Notes: generated by a model from the sequence alone, not told the origin. 64,000 bases of DNA from Closterium sp. NIES-65 (GCA_948144175.1 CANXME010000062.1:248001-312000); one strand, 5' to 3'. Shown: positions 10,301 to 22,369, counted from the first letter of the stretch. Program-made: numbers and translations.

Positions 10301-10985
10301 CCCTGAGGGGGGAGGGGGTCTACCGGGGGAGGACCTGGCGCAAGGAAGAGCGGCGGTGGAGGAGGGGCGCAGTGCGGTAGGGGAAGAGACGGTAGTAAGG
10401 CACCGACTCGTCAAAGGTGACGTCCTAGGAGAACAGAACACGGCGCGAGGTGGGGTGGTAAAACTGCCAACCAGGCGCGTCAGGGGTGAAGCCAAGGAAG
10501 ACGCAGGGAACAGCACGGGGGGACAGCTTGTCCGCAGACAAGTCGCGGACAAACACGCGAGATCCCTAGACCCGAAACGCAGACGCATCGCCAACCTTCC
10601 CCGTCCACCGCAAGGTGGGGGAGGTCTCTGGCAAGGAGACCCGGGGCTGAAGGTTGAGCTCATGTGCTGCGTAATGAACCGCAAATGGCCACAGAAAATG
10701 GGGGGCAGCCGCATGCATCATGGATTTACGAGCGACGTCCATGACCATGCCAATGCGGCGCTTAGCAATCCCATTTTGTTGTGGAGAGGCCGTAAACGTG
10801 AAGGTCTGGCAGATGCCTTGTGCCCGACAGAAGGCTCCCAGACGGGCAGAGAAAAACTCCCCGCCTCTGTCAGAGTGCAGACGCAGAACAGGAAAGTCCG
10901 AGCCGAAACAGTCCCTGAGCCAGAGACGAGCTGCGCGGATCTAGTCGATCAACACCTCAGTGACGTCACCCTTGCTGCGCGATGG
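10241..10985 (-). pseudogene. Integrase fragment of copia A
   Basis: Contains the C-terminal two thirds of a copia integrase in shifted frames: the SDRGGEF region, the QQNGIA block with the catalytic Glu, and the downstream MVMDVARKSMMHAAAPHFLW. The HHCC zinc-binding part and the first catalytic Asp are absent because of the internal deletion joining gag to integrase. Confidence 0.75.
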
Positions 10986-11610
10986 GGGTACTGGTCCCTG
11001 CTCTTCTCCGCTGCTAGGAGGCGCTCCTCGAGGAGGTCAACGGTGAGAGTGGTTGGGCAAACTGAGAGGAAGTGATCCCTGACTAAGCGAAGAGAATCAG
11101 GGAGCCGGGTGACTATGTAGTAGAGGGTGATGTACATGGGGGGGGGGGTTTCTTGGCGCAGAACTCAGCAGGAAGCGCAGCACGGTAGCGAGTGTCACTA
11201 GTGCGGAGGTGCGTAATGAGGTCAGCGACTGTGGAAATGGCAGCAAGGTCAGGGAAGAGGTATTGTAGCATGAAACGGCTCAGTGCAGCAGTGGCAGGGG
11301 AAGAGTAGCGTGCAACTACAGCGGCGTACAAGGTCTGAGCACTCTTGTACTGGCTAAAGTGTGCACGCTCAGTGGTTGGTAAGTGGCGACGCACAGCAAG
11401 ACGGGCAGCAGCATTGCGTGTGGCCCACTGTGAGGAAACAGTGTCGTCAGCAGTAGCAGGCGGGGCAGGGGAGGCACCAAAGGTGAGGTCGAACAGAGAG
11501 AGGCCGTCTGCCCTATCGCACTGGAGGAACAGCTGCAGGTCATCGACCCAGACCTCAAAGTCAACAGCACAGCCCTCAGTGTCAAAGGTAAGAACACTGG
11601 GGGTAGCCAT
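10985..11610 (-). pseudogene. Gag of copia A
   Basis: Starts MATPSVLTFDTEGCAVDFEV at 11610 and continues through RYSSPATAALSRFMLQYLF and DLITHLRTSDTRYRAALPAEF. A frameshift in the run of G at about 11139-11147 moves the frame to MYITLYYIVTRLPDSLRLVR.. DLLEERLLAAEKS. The retained part covers the capsid-like region. The zinc finger that element B2 encodes after this point has been lost. Confidence 0.8.
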
Positions 11611-11689
11611 GTCTGCAGAGGTCTAGCAAGGATTGAGCTCACCAGTACGAGTAAGTAGGGCTGGGGCGCGTCGGAAGGACTGATAGTGG

Positions 11690-12360
11690 CTCGACGGCAG
11701 GGCGGCTCGGCGACTCAGCGGCTCGGCTGCTGGGCGGCTTGGCTCTCGGGCGGCTCGGCGGCTCGGCTGCTGGGCGGCTCGGCAGTCGGGCGGCTCGGCG
11801 GTTTGGCTGCTGGGCGGCTCGGCGGCTCGGCTGCTAGGCGGCTTGGCTGTCCGCCGGCTCGGCGGCTAGGCGGCTTGGCTGTTGGGCGGCTCGGCGGCTC
11901 TACTGTTGGGCGGCTCGGCGGCTCGGCTGCTGGGCGGCTTGGTAGAGGCGACGTCGAGGCCGCTTAGTAGTGGTAGCGGGGCCGCTTAGGGGGGGCGACG
12001 AGGCCGCTAGGGGCGGCACAAGGCTGCAAGAGGGCGGCACTGAGGGCCGCTAGAGGGCGGCGACGCGGCCGCGAGAGGGCGGCGACGAGGCCGCGAGGGG
12101 CGGCTGCAGGGCCACAACGAGCAGCGACGGGGCCGCGAATGGCGGTGACTGGGCCGCGAGAGGGAGGCGACGGGGCCGCGATAGGGAGGCGACATGGCCG
12201 CAAGAGGGCGGCGACGGGGCCGCGATAGGGCGGCGACGGGGCCGTGGAGGAGGGGCCGCTGAGGGCGGCGCGACGGGCCGCTAGGGGGGGGGCGACGGGG
12301 TCGCGAGGGGCCGTGAGAGAGAGGGGGCCGCTAAGGGCGGCGCGACAGTACGCTAAGGGG
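11690..12360 (-). repeat. GC-rich tandem repeats in the copia A leader
   Basis: Two repeat families lie between 5' LTR and gag: CGGCTCGGCTGCTGGGCGG-type units (about 11690-11950) and GGCGACGGGGCCGCGAGAGG-type units (about 11990-12350). They are open in many frames by chance. Element D has a comparable GC-rich leader, so repetitive 5' leaders seem to be a property of this family. Confidence 0.75.
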
Positions 12361-12477
12361 AGGGCGGTACATAGGGCGCACCTCGGTCAGGGGCGACTCG
12401 ATCTCAGGGCAGGAAAAAAAATCGATGTTCAGTGGTGGGCCCTAGGAAGTTCCCACTAGGGAACCTGCTCTATACCA

Positions 12478-12602
12478 TGTGAGAATTGAGGAATGAATAA
12501 ACTAGCAAGCAGGTAGGTACAAGTAGGAAAACCTAGAAGTGTTGTATCCCATATTGTCTACCCCACTACAGCCTACACAGACTATAGTATAAGAGTTTGA
12601 CA
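12478..12602 (-). repeat. 5' LTR of copia A, 125 bp, with primer site
   Basis: Read on the - strand it starts TGTCAAACTCTTATACTATA and ends CAATTCTCACA. It is followed by TGGTATAGAGCAGG (12464-12477), a near match to the initiator-tRNA-Met primer site. It closely resembles the 127-bp 3' LTR of element C. Such short LTRs are at the low end for copia. Confidence 0.85.
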
Positions 12603-14700
12603 GAGCCCACGTGGTGTTGTACGTCGGTCAACAGCTCCGGCCAGTAGTAATACTGCTGTAGTTGATGTCGTGTTTTTTCTACCCCGAAGTGACCCGAGGT
12701 AATCCCCTCGTGTGCCTTCTGCGGTAGCAGCTCCCTCAGTAGTGAGTACGCAGGCACCCAAATGCGGTTGGTGCCTGTCTTTACGTAATAGACTCCCATA
12801 GCTTCTGTTAGTTGCTGTGAATTTCTGGTCGTGAAAAATGGGTTGGTATTGATTCGTGGGTGAATAGGCGTGTTAGCACCGGGTTGGCTCGGGTGAGTAG
12901 GATGGCGTGGAGTTAAACGGTAGGGCGTGTGAGTGCGTCGGTGATGTTTGATGCACCTTTTTTGTACGTGACGGTGTAGTGGAAGCTGGACTCCAAATAG
13001 TCCAACTAGCGGATCTCATGCGTGTTGAGATTTGGTTGGGCGGAGAGGTACTATAGTGATCACTAATCAATCCGTACTATCACGTCTGCTTCGGTGAGGT
13101 AGCATCGCCATACTTTGGACGTGTGCATGATCGCCAGCATTTTACGGTTGTGTATCGGCTAGTTGCGTTTGGGAGGGTGGAGCTTGCGGGAATAATATGC
13201 GATTGGCTGAAGGCCTTTCCCAAACTCCTGCAACAGTATTGCTCCAACGGCGATGTCGTTTGCATCGGTGACGAGTTCGAATGGATGGTGCGGATCTGTG
13301 ATGTGAAGCACAAGCGGCGAGCACAAAATTTGTTTGAAGGCCGAAAAGGCAACTTGCTCTTTCTTCCCCCACATATACTCAACCCCCTTCCTGAGCAGGT
13401 CGGTCAACGGAGCAGTCAACTTTGCCATGTCGGGAACGAACCGGCGCATGTAGTTGACAAACCCAAAAAGACTCTGCAGCTTAGTCAAAATTGTCGGCAT
13501 GTGCCATGCTTGAATCGTCGCGATCTTCTACGGGTCTATTTCCACTCCTTTAGTTGAAAAAATGTGTCCCAAATATTTCAGTCTGTCTTGTAAAAACTCA
13601 CACTTAGATGTTTTCATCAGTAGGCGGTTCTCAGTCAGTATTTTAAAAACTGCTTCGATGTCCTGTAGGTGCTGTGCTCAGTTCGGGTTGTAAATCAGTA
13701 TGTCGTCAAGGTACACGATGACGCACTTATCTAAAAATGGGCGGAAGGCTTCATTCATGGTCATTTGGAAGGTGGCGGGGGCGTTGGTCAGTCTGAAGGG
13801 CATGACACTGTATTCGAAGGATCCGTAGCGTGTTTGGAAAGTTGTTTTTGGGCAGTCGGGTAGGTTGACGCAAATCTGGTGGTAGCCTCCTCGAAGGTCG
13901 ATTTTCGAGAAAACCCGGGCTGTGCAAAGTTGGTAGTTGGTCGACAGTTCGTCGGCTCGTAGGATGGGGTAATGGGATTTCATAGTAACCCTGTTTAGTG
14001 CGTGGTAGTCGATGCACATGCAAAAACCCCCTGTCCTTCGGTGTGGACCGTATTGGTGCTGCGAACGGTGATGAGCTCGGGCGAATGAAATTTTTCTCGA
14101 GTAGATAATCAAGCTGCTTCCTTAGTTTGTCTAGTTCATGTTGGGTCAGTCGGAGCTGTCGTTGTACTGTCAGCTGTGCCCCCGGTTCTAATTCTATTCT
14201 GTGGTCGTGCGGTTGCTAAGATGGCAGTCCTATTGGCAGGTCGCCCGGGAAAACCCCACTGTACTGCTTCAGGAGTGCTGCCAAGTCATCAGGTACGTCG
14301 GCTAACAGTTTTTGTCAATCCCCCCCTTTGTCTGCTGCCTCGGCTTCCTGAATGTCAACCGCATATACGTCAGCTCCTGCCGCTACGGCGCGTTTCATCG
14401 GGATTGCTTTGACACGCACTGACAAAGACTCGGGCGAGCCCCAGCGAGGTAAGGCGATGTTGTTACTGTTCACTCGCACGGTGCAGTCACTCGTCGTCCA
14501 GTCGATTCGCGGACTGTGTCGTCGCAGCCAATGCTCAATAAAATGTCGGTTCCATCTAGGGTTGTCCCAAGCATTTCTTGGCTAAACGTGAAGTTACCCC
14601 CGCATCGAATCCAAACTCGGTCCACACGTTCCCGTAAGGCAATGTTGTTACCGTTCACTTGCACGGTGCAATCATTGTTCTAAACTTTTGCTAGTGAATC
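12603..14700 (-). mobile_element. Ty3/gypsy pol fragment, truncated by copia A
   Basis: Reading the - strand: a protease-like remnant (DGTDILLSIGCD, about 14470-14660), RT with KIDLRGGYHQI, MPFRLTNAPATFQ and catalytic VYLDDILIY (about 13678-14112), the RT/RNase H connection (FVNYMRRFVPDMAKLTAPL, GAILLQEFGKGLQPIAYYSR, 13100-13500), RNase H C-terminal part (about 12880-13090) and the start of the integrase zinc finger (GHFGVEKTRHQLQQYYYWP, 12620-12800). Several in-frame stops are present. The integrase ends at HHVGS exactly where the LTR of copia A begins. No gypsy LTR or gag is seen. Confidence 0.88.
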
Positions 14701-14830
14701 TCTTGCCTGATTTCCCCGTGAATGTGCAAGTAGTGTGAGCACTAGTTAATGAATAAGGAACGCAAAGATCGCTCTAGCCCCGTGCCTAGCCCGTAGTCTA
14801 GCTCTCTTTGATTGAGTTATCTCCGCATGC
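14701..14830. other. Short spacer between gypsy and copia B1
   Basis: AT-rich sequence with no recognised domain. It may be the decayed gypsy gag/protease end or the deletion join between the two elements. Confidence 0.3.
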
Positions 14831-17067
14831 ACCAGCACCAAGACTTAAGGTGTAGCCCTGTGACGACCAAGAAGTCGCCTAGTCGTCATCCCACGAAGCG
14901 CCTGGGTGCCATGTGAGAACAACTGAACCCTGTTCCCCAAGAACTAGCCCCAAGCCTGACGTACTAGCCAAGTAGCGTAGTACTCTCTTAGCAGCCACCA
15001 ATGCTTATGTCGGTTTCTCTGGGGTGCCACGTAGCGAGCCAGGATGCTGAGAGGGTACGCAAGACCACGCCGAGTGCACAAGCTCTGGGTACGTACCACT
15101 AGGCTCTATGGACTCGTCCAAAGCTAGAGCTGAGAGCGTATGACTCGTAGGCAGAAGAGTGGGCTGTGCTAAGGAAACTGAAAATTGGAGCGCTGAAGGA
15201 CCTGCTGCACCATGTGTGACTGAGTGAGAGTGATGGTACTTGCTGCTCTGTCCTGGGTGATCTACTAACAAGGATATGTTCGCAGTTCACCTAGATCAGT
15301 GCAGCTGTGTCTCTTCTACAGCTCGGCCTTCACGAAGGCCACTGCCTCATTGTTAGCAGTCGTAAAGACCAGGTCGTCTAAGTACATAAGAATGCTGTAG
15401 AGTAGGGTCGGTGCGCAGAAACAGGGATCTCGCTCAGCAGTCGAAGGAGCGAAGCCAAGAGACGCAAGTATCGTCCTCAGTGTGTCGTGCCACTCGTGGG
15501 GCGCCTGACGCAGACCATAGAATGTCCGCCGGAGGCTCCCTTGGGTACCCCCAGGAAATGATCCAATGAAGCCAGGTGGGTGGCGCAGCCAGATCTGCTC
15601 GTGGAGGCTGCCCTGCAAGAAGGTCGTCGAGAGGTCGAGCAAATGCAGCTCATCATCATACTACACTGCAATGTGCAGTAACACCCAAAAAGTAGTCATC
15701 TCCGGGGTGGGAGAGAAGGTATGGAAGAAATCAACCCCCTCACGCTGATTGAAACCGCGTGCTATGTAATGCGCCTTGAATTCAGGCGGCGAACCCAGCG
15801 GCCACTTCACCCTGAAGATTCACATGCCACTGACAATGATCGCCCTAGGTGGTGGGACTGCGTCGATGTAGGTGCCACTGGACTTCCAGCATGTCATCTC
15901 TGCTTTCAGAGCTATCGTCCACTGAGAGGACCAAGGACATGTGATTGCCTCAGCGTAAGAGCGTAGGGTCGGGATGTCAAATGCATCAGGGTCTCCCTCA
16001 GGTGTAAGCAGCATGGCAGCAAGATGATGAACAACAACCGCGAGATACTCCAGCTCAAAGTGCCTGTCTTCAAGGATCTCACAGCCAAGGACAAGCTCAC
16101 CCCTGATGGAAAGAGGACAGGCAGAGTCAGTAATCAGACTCGCAAAGTAGTCAAGGCGGCAAGTAGCAGCAAAGTCAATGAGCTCAGCGACCAAGGCAGA
16201 CGCAGAGGCAAACGAAAACCTGGGTCCGTAACTAGCGTGGCGAGACATCGATTGACAGTCGGACAGGCAGCACGGGCGAGGTCAGACACAGGGCCAGGAA
16301 TATCAAGAAGAGAAGACAAGGGAGGTAACGGCAGGACAGCGACTGTGAAACAGAGGAAGGACGAAAAGTCATGGTGTGAGTACTTGGAAAAGGTGGAGGG
16401 TAAACACGAGAGTGTCGAGTGCGAGCAACATGGGAGGTCACACGAGGCGCGAGCTCCCAACACTAGGTCGAAGAGTCAGTCAGTGGGGAGTAACGAAGAG
16501 GAGCAAGCAGAGGGGAGCAAGGTGGCAAATGTGCCTGACACAGGTCAAGCAGTTGAGGAGCAGTACCAGTGGCAGACGCCTCTGCAAAGGCAGGTGGGAG
16601 ACGGAGAAGGTGGTGGAGCACCGACCCAGGTAGCAATGGCGACGGCGGCTGCTAGTCCTAAAAAAGCGGCCGCTGCTGCAGTGGCTGCGACGCACCCCCA
16701 GAACTAGCTCCTCCAGTACATACACTAGGAACGCCTCCAACTCCAGCACGACCAACACTCTCAGTGGCAGTTCCCCAACTCTAGCATCTCCAGCTCCAGA
16801 ATTACCACCTCTTGCACCAGCAACAGTACCTCCAGAGACAGCAGCCCCAGAACCTCCAACAGCAGACCCGGGTAGTGGAAGAGGCAATCGGTGCTGCTCC
16901 TAGAACAACGGCTACGGCTCCAGTGGCAACAACGCACCCGTAGAACCTCCAGCTCCAGCACCAATACCACCAGCACCCCCAGAGGCAGCACCCTCAGAAC
17001 CAGCAACCCCAAAACATCCAGCAGCAACACCCTCTGTCAGAATGAGAAGTGGTTGCACCAAGAAAAG
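14830..17067 (-). mobile_element. Copia fragment B1 (RT region), degraded
   Basis: A - strand copia remnant. It starts within RNase H (SQGYT-like, about 14840-14870), then RT pieces at 15005-15290, 15316-15671 (STTFLQGSLHEQIWLRHPPG, YGLRQAPHEWHDTLR, LMYLDDLVF) and the RT N-terminus/linker 15820-16250 (DAFDIPTLRSYAEAI.. SQWTIALKAE), and a Gly/Ala/Leu low-complexity linker 16480-17030. Frames change several times. Integrase, protease and gag are absent: similarity ends where the LTR of B2 begins. The usual YVDD is MYLDD here. Confidence 0.8.
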
Positions 17068-17161
17068 TGTGGGGTACAAGTAGGAAACCTCAAGTTATCA
17101 TACCCCATAGCATCTACCCCACTACACCCTACACAAACTGTAGCACATATAACATTTGACA
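17068..17161 (-). repeat. 3' LTR piece of copia B2 with polypurine tract
   Basis: On the - strand it begins TGTCAAATGTTATATGTGCT directly after TTTGCCTTTGGGGGTG, which serves as polypurine tract, and ends near CCTACTTGTACCCCACA. It is about 30 bp shorter than the LTRs of A and C, so it is either truncated against B1 or carries an internal deletion. Confidence 0.75.
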
Positions 17162-17399
17162 CACCCCCAAAGGCAAAGTGGGGGAGAGCAAGGAATCACA
17201 AGACCAGGCAAGAAAGGCAAAGCAAGTTCAGGGTGGATCACAACGTCACCACACTCACTGAGCACAAGCAAGACTCCACAAGGCCAGTTTACATGCAGAG
17301 GCATATATGTAACACAAGCATCACAGTGATCTCTACCTAGCAAAGCAAGCATGCAAGTACATATATAAAGATCACAGTACAGGCAAAGTCTACAACAAG

Positions 17400-19465
17400 T
17401 GAGGAAAAGTGGGCACAAGCCCTAGCAAAGTGCAGAAACGCTAATGATCACCACACAGAAGTCCCTTGGTGAATATATCAGCAGTGTTGGCCTGAGTGGC
17501 CACGTAACGCAGACGAAGCTGACCACGGTGCTGCAACTCTCGAGCAAGGAAGTAACGTAGAGGGATGTGCTTCGTTATGTGCTCCAGTCTGTGCTCCTCA
17601 CACAAGGCAATGGTAGCCTTGTTGTCGACGTACAGGACAGGAGGAGAACGAGGCCGCTCTCCCAGGTCGGTCAGCAGGTAGGTGAGCTAGCATAACTCTT
17701 GTGCAGCCATGGCTGTGGCGTATATCTCAGCCTCACAACTAGAGCTGAGAACTCAAGACGAACGCGTAGAACGCCATGAAACTGAACCAGAGCCAAGGCG
17801 GAAGGTGTAACCCTGTGACGACTGCTGAGTAGCCAGGTCGTCAACCCTAGAAGCGTCTAAGTGCCCAGTGAGAACAACTGAGCTCCTCCTTCCAAGCACG
17901 AGCCCCATGCCCGATGTACTGCACAAGTAGAGCAATACCCTCTTTGCAGCTTCCCAGTGCACCTTTCGGTACCTACCACGAGCCACGTAGTGAGCCAGAA
18001 GGCCAAGAGGGTACGCGAGGTCAGGACGAATGCAAGTCATCAGGTACATAAGGCAGCCAGCTAGCTCTAGGTAAGGACCACTCGGCTCTACGGACTCATC
18101 CGAAGGCAGAGCTGAGAGCGAGTGACCTGTAGCCAGAGGAGTGGCCTGTGCCGAGGACCAGGTGAAGCCGAAGCGGTGAAGGACCTATTGCACCATGTGT
18201 GACTGAGTCAGTGTGATGGTGCGGCGTGCTCTGTCCCGGGTAATCTGCAAGCCAAGGTAGCTGCGCAGTTCACCCAGGTCTGTGTACGTGTGTCTCTTGT
18301 GCAGCTCCGACTTCACGTGGGCGAGAGCCTAAGTGTCAGCAGTGGCAAAGACCAAGTTGTCGACGTACACGAGGATGTAGAACGGCGGCAGCGAAGTGTC
18401 GGTGCGCAGAAACAGCGACGGGTCAGCAGTAGAAGGCGCGAACCCAAGAGCCGCAAGTGTAGTCAGTGTGTCATGCCAGTCACGTGGCGCCTGGCGGAGA
18501 CCGTAGACCGACCGCCGGAGGCTCCACTAGGTACCAAGAGGAAACGACCCAGTAAAGCCAGGAGGGGGACGCAACAAGATCTACTCGTGCAGGCTGCCCT
18601 GCAAGAAAGCTAAGCTGAAGTCAAAAGTGTGAAGCTCGTAGTCACGCTGAGCGGCAACATGTAGAAGCACCCAAAGAGTGGTCATCTTCGGGGTGGGGGA
18701 GAAGGTCCGGAAGAAATCTACTCCCGCTTGCTGACTGAAGCCTCGAGCAACGTAACGAGCCTTGAAGACAGACGGAGAACATGGCGGCCGCTTCACCCTG
18801 AAAATCCACATGCCATTGACGATGTTCGCCCCAGGAGGGGGAACCTTATCGGCATAAGTGCCTGTGGACTTCCACGATGCCATCTCTGCGTCCATAGCTG
18901 ACTGCCACTGAGAGGAGTACTCACCCGCAATCGCCTCAACGTAAGAGCGCGGGGTCAGGATGTCTGGTGCATCCGGGTCTCCCTCAGGTGCAATTAGCAT
19001 GGACACGAGATGAGGTACAGCAGCGGCAAAGCACTCAAACTCCTCTTGCTTGTCCTCAAGGACGTCCGTGCCTAGAGCAAACTCACCCCAAATGGACGGA
19101 GGACAGACAGACTCGGGCTCAGCAACAAGACTCGCGGTGTAGTCTAGACGACAGTGAGCAGCAAAGGCGACATGTTGAACAACTAAGGCAGACGCAGCAG
19201 CAGACTCAAAGGAAGGGTCACTGAAAGCATTGGCCAGGAGACGCGTGACAGTAGGACTAGCAGCACGAAGAGAGTCAGACTCCGGGTCAGCAAGGGCAGG
19301 AAGAGAGGATGCAGGAGGAGAAGGCAGAGGGACACGTTGTGGAGCAGTGGAAAGACGAAGCGTCATCTGGTGAGTGCCTGGGACAGCAGGAGGATGCTGA
19401 CGCGGAACACGACGACCAATGCGAGCAGCAGGAACAGGTGACGCAGAACGAGACTTAGGCAACAC
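17400..19465 (-). pseudogene. RT and RNase H of copia B2
   Basis: N-terminal RT piece 18581-19465 (294 codons) runs from ASPVPAARIGRRVPRQHPPA through DAEMASWKSTGTYADKVPPP to MWIFRVKRPPCSPSVFKARY and FLQGSLHE. The downstream YVDD region and RNase H continue with frame changes at 18049-18580 (VYVDDNLVFAT-like) and 17753-18049 (MYLMTCIRPDLAYPLGLLAH). The RNase H C-terminus (RTKH.. ADIFTKG-like) lies near 17400-17660. Not translatable as one protein. Confidence 0.82.
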
Positions 19466-19499
19466 AGGACGAGACTCAGGCTTACGACGCCCCGTAAGA

Positions 19500-20450
19500 C
19501 CTCATGTCGGACCAGTGTAGGGAGAAGGACCAGGGAGTGGCGAGGCAGGCTGTAACTGTATCTGCGACTGGACAGGCTGATGACACTCTAAGGAGGGAGC
19601 CGGACAAGGAGGAGGAGGCTGACCAAGAACGTGCAGAAGGAGCGGAACGAAGTACGGCCGAGGCCGTGAAGCGCCCCCCGAACCAGCAGAGACAGCACCA
19701 GAACCCCCAGCAGCAGCTCCAACTCCTATAGCACTAACAGCAGCTCAAATAGTGCCAACTCAAGTACCCCCAGTAGTACCAGCTCCAGCCGCACCGTCAA
19801 CTTCAGCACCTGCAGGACCATTCCCAGGGTCAGCAGCTACACCAACTCCAGTAGGCCCAGTGTCCTCAGCTCCACTGGCAACTCTAGCAGCTCCAGCACC
19901 AACAGCTCCAACTCCAGCACCAGCCGCACTTCTAGTAGCACCAGCTCCAGCAGGAACCCCCAGCCCCAGCAGCTCCAGTACCGCCTGTACGAGCACCTCC
20001 ATGACCAGACACTCCAGTACCTCCAGCACCACCAGGGCCTCCAGCGGGCAGCACCCCAGTGCTAGGAGGGCCACTCCGGAGGCTGCAGCGCGGAGCGTAC
20101 CTCTCACGCAGTCGATGTTGGGAGGGAGGCGCCGGCTGTGACACAGCACCCACAGTACCTCCAGCTCCAACTCCGCCAGAACCCCCGGCTCCAGCAGCCC
20201 CACAGTGGAGGCTGTAACGCTGAGAGTACCACTCATGTAGCTGCTGTAAAGAGGGAGCGTCACCAGGCGCAGTACGGTCAGTCTTAGCTCCCCCAGGCTC
20301 AACACCCCCAGGCTCAGCACCCCAGGCTCAGCACCCCCAGTCTCAGCACCCCCAGGCTCAGCACCTCCAGTCTCAGCACCCCCAGGCTCAGCACCTCCAG
20401 GCTCAGCACCCCCACGCTCAGCACCCCCAGACGCCATACGAGCGACCAGA
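19500..20450 (-). other. GGAEP-repeat linker of copia B2
   Basis: At 20280-20437 the - strand frame reads consecutive GGAEP, GGAET and GGAEP pentapeptides from a 15-bp repeat. A Gly/Ala/Val-rich stretch follows down to about 19760. It occupies the integrase-RT spacer. Composition suggests an unstructured, silk- or collagen-like segment. Confidence 0.65.
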
Positions 20451-20738
20451 GTTGACAGCTACCTCGACAGGCTCGACGGGGTCTACCTCGGAAACACCTG
20501 AGGGAGCAGGACCCTTAGGAGGGAGGGGGTCTACCGAAGCAGCACCTGGCATGAGGAAGAGCGGCGGGGGGGGGGGGAAGCGGCGCACTGCCGTAGGGGA
20601 ACAAACGGTAAAAGGGTACCGACTTGTCAAAAGTGACAAAGCCAAGAAAGATGCAAGGACAAAGCCAAGAAAGACGCAGGGAACGGCACGGGACGAGAGC
20701 TTGTCCGTGGACGTATCGCGGACAAAGGCTCGACATCC

Positions 20739-21490
20739 CTAGACTCGGAACACTGACGCATCGCCAACCTTCCCCGTCCAACGCAGTGTGGGCGAGGTCT
20801 CCGGAGCAGAGACATGGAACCAGAGGTTGAGCTGATGTGCAGCGTACTGCACTGCAAACGGCCACAGGAAATGGGGGGCAACCGCATGGATCTTGGAGGT
20901 ACGAGCGACCTCCATGACCAAACCAATGCGGCCCTCAGCAATCCCATTCTGCTGTGGGGAGGCTGGAAGTGTGAACGTCTGGCGGATGCCGTGCTCTGCA
21001 CCGTAGGCTGCCAAGAGGTTGGAGGAAAAGTCACCACCCCTGTCAGAGTGCAGATGCAGGACTGGAAAGTGCGACTGGAACCGGTCGCGGAGCTGGAGAC
21101 GAGCAGCACGGATCCAAGGGATCAAGACATCAAGGACCTCACCCTTGGTGCGCAAGGGGAAGACCGTGGTGTAGCGCGTGAAGTCGTCGACGACCAGCAG
21201 GAAGTACCGCTCGTGGCCGTGTCCACGGACGCGTGTTGGGCCCCACACGTCCAGGTGGAGAGTCCGCAGGGGAGGCTCTGTGGGAGGGAACGAGGAGGAG
21301 TGAGGAGTGGCGCGCTGCCGCCCCTTGACACAGGGAAGACAGGGAGGAGCAGGCGAGGGTGGGAGAGGAGGGAGAACCTTGGGAAGACCAGAGACAAGGT
21401 ACCGGGAGTGCATGCCACGAAGGCGCTGCACTGAAGGGTGACCAATGCGGTGGTGCTAGAGGACGGTTTGGTGCGACAGGGTGCGACACG
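20739..21490 (-). pseudogene. Integrase of copia B2
   Basis: 230-codon open frame (20739-21431) with the zinc region C-x2-C (PCLPCVKGRQR), catalytic Asp in TLHLDVWGP, second Asp in LHSDRGGDF and Glu in PQQNGIAEGRIG, so the DDE triad is present. The preceding HHRIGHPS histidine pair (to 21490) is cut off by a TAG where related elements have Trp (TGG). The end continues into DASVFRV. Likely a recently active integrase with few lesions. Confidence 0.85.
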
Positions 21491-21631
21491 AGCAGGGGGC
21501 CGACAGCTGACCTGACGCTGACGCAGACGTAGCTACCTGAGGGGACTTAGTGGTCAGTGTGTACAGGTCCGACCCCGGCTGCCGAGTAATGGTAGCCATA
21601 TGGCGACCCGTCCGAGCACACGTACAGTGGG

Positions 21632-22369
21632 TCACATGCTCATAGGCATGGGTGAACTGGTGAACACCCCTGTCCTGGAGAGCAGAGCCCGCCACCAAGT
21701 TCGTAGAGAACGAGGGGAGGTAAAGACCCGACAGGGTGCCAGCAGGAACCGCTGGACAAGGGAGGACAGTGGAGGAGGTTGCAAGGACCGGGCCCCCAGA
21801 GGGTCAGCGAGGGAGACAGCAACAGGCCGAGCTAGCTGCTCAAGGACAGTGCGGTTACGAAAGAAGCAGCGGGAAGCACCCGAGTCCAGTGTGAGGGTGT
21901 GCAGTGCCTCAGTAGACACAGTACCAGTAGGCGCAGACGCACGAGCACCTGGAGCAGCAGACTCACTAGCACCTAGGGCAGTAGCCTCACCAGGACCTAG
22001 GGCAGCAGACGCACTAGCACCTAGAGCGGCAGTCTCACTGGTCCTAATACCCGGGTCGGGCGGTACACTCAGGTAGCAGTCACCTTCAACACTAATAGTC
22101 AATGCATACATAGCACCAAGGATAGCATCAAAATCAAGAGCAAAGATATCGATGTTCTTTTTAAGCAGATCAGCCCAGCGCGGCAGCTCAGAGGCGTGAG
22201 GGAAATGCTCGTGCCAAGCGTCGTCGAGACGAAAGAAGCAGCGCTGCGCTGTGTGAAACCTCCTACAGGTCTGGCCATTGCGATCACCTTTTCGGATGAC
22301 GTACGGGCAGGTACCTCCACCCCCAGACCCCCCACGCTGAGAGTACCACACACGGAGCTGCTGGGGCAA
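21632..22369 (-). pseudogene. Gag zinc finger and protease of copia B2
   Basis: 245-codon frame. At its start, CPYVIRKGDRNGQTCRRFH, then TAQRCFFRLDDAW, has the spacing C-x13-C-x3-H-x4-C rather than the classical CCHC knuckle. After PRWADLLKKNIDIFALDFD and an Ala/Ser/Gly repeat comes the aspartic protease motif LDSGASRCFF. The protease C-terminal half is frameshifted after about 21820. Element C encodes the same arrangement. Confidence 0.82.

Larger units (their letters stand above)
7367..12602 (-). mobile_element. Ty1/copia element A, 3'-truncated and internally deleted
   Basis: A copia element on the - strand: 5' LTR 12478-12602, primer site 12464-12477, GC-repeat leader 11611-12463, gag about 10985-11610, truncated integrase about 10241-10985, low-complexity linker about 9500-10300, and RT plus RNase H 7428-9470. 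The zinc finger, protease and first half of integrase are missing: gag (..LLAAEKS) passes directly into mid-integrase sequence near 10975-11000. The 3' UTR matches element C until about 7367, where similarity stops next to the minisatellite, so there is no 3' LTR. Its 5' LTR lies inside a gypsy integrase. Confidence 0.88.
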
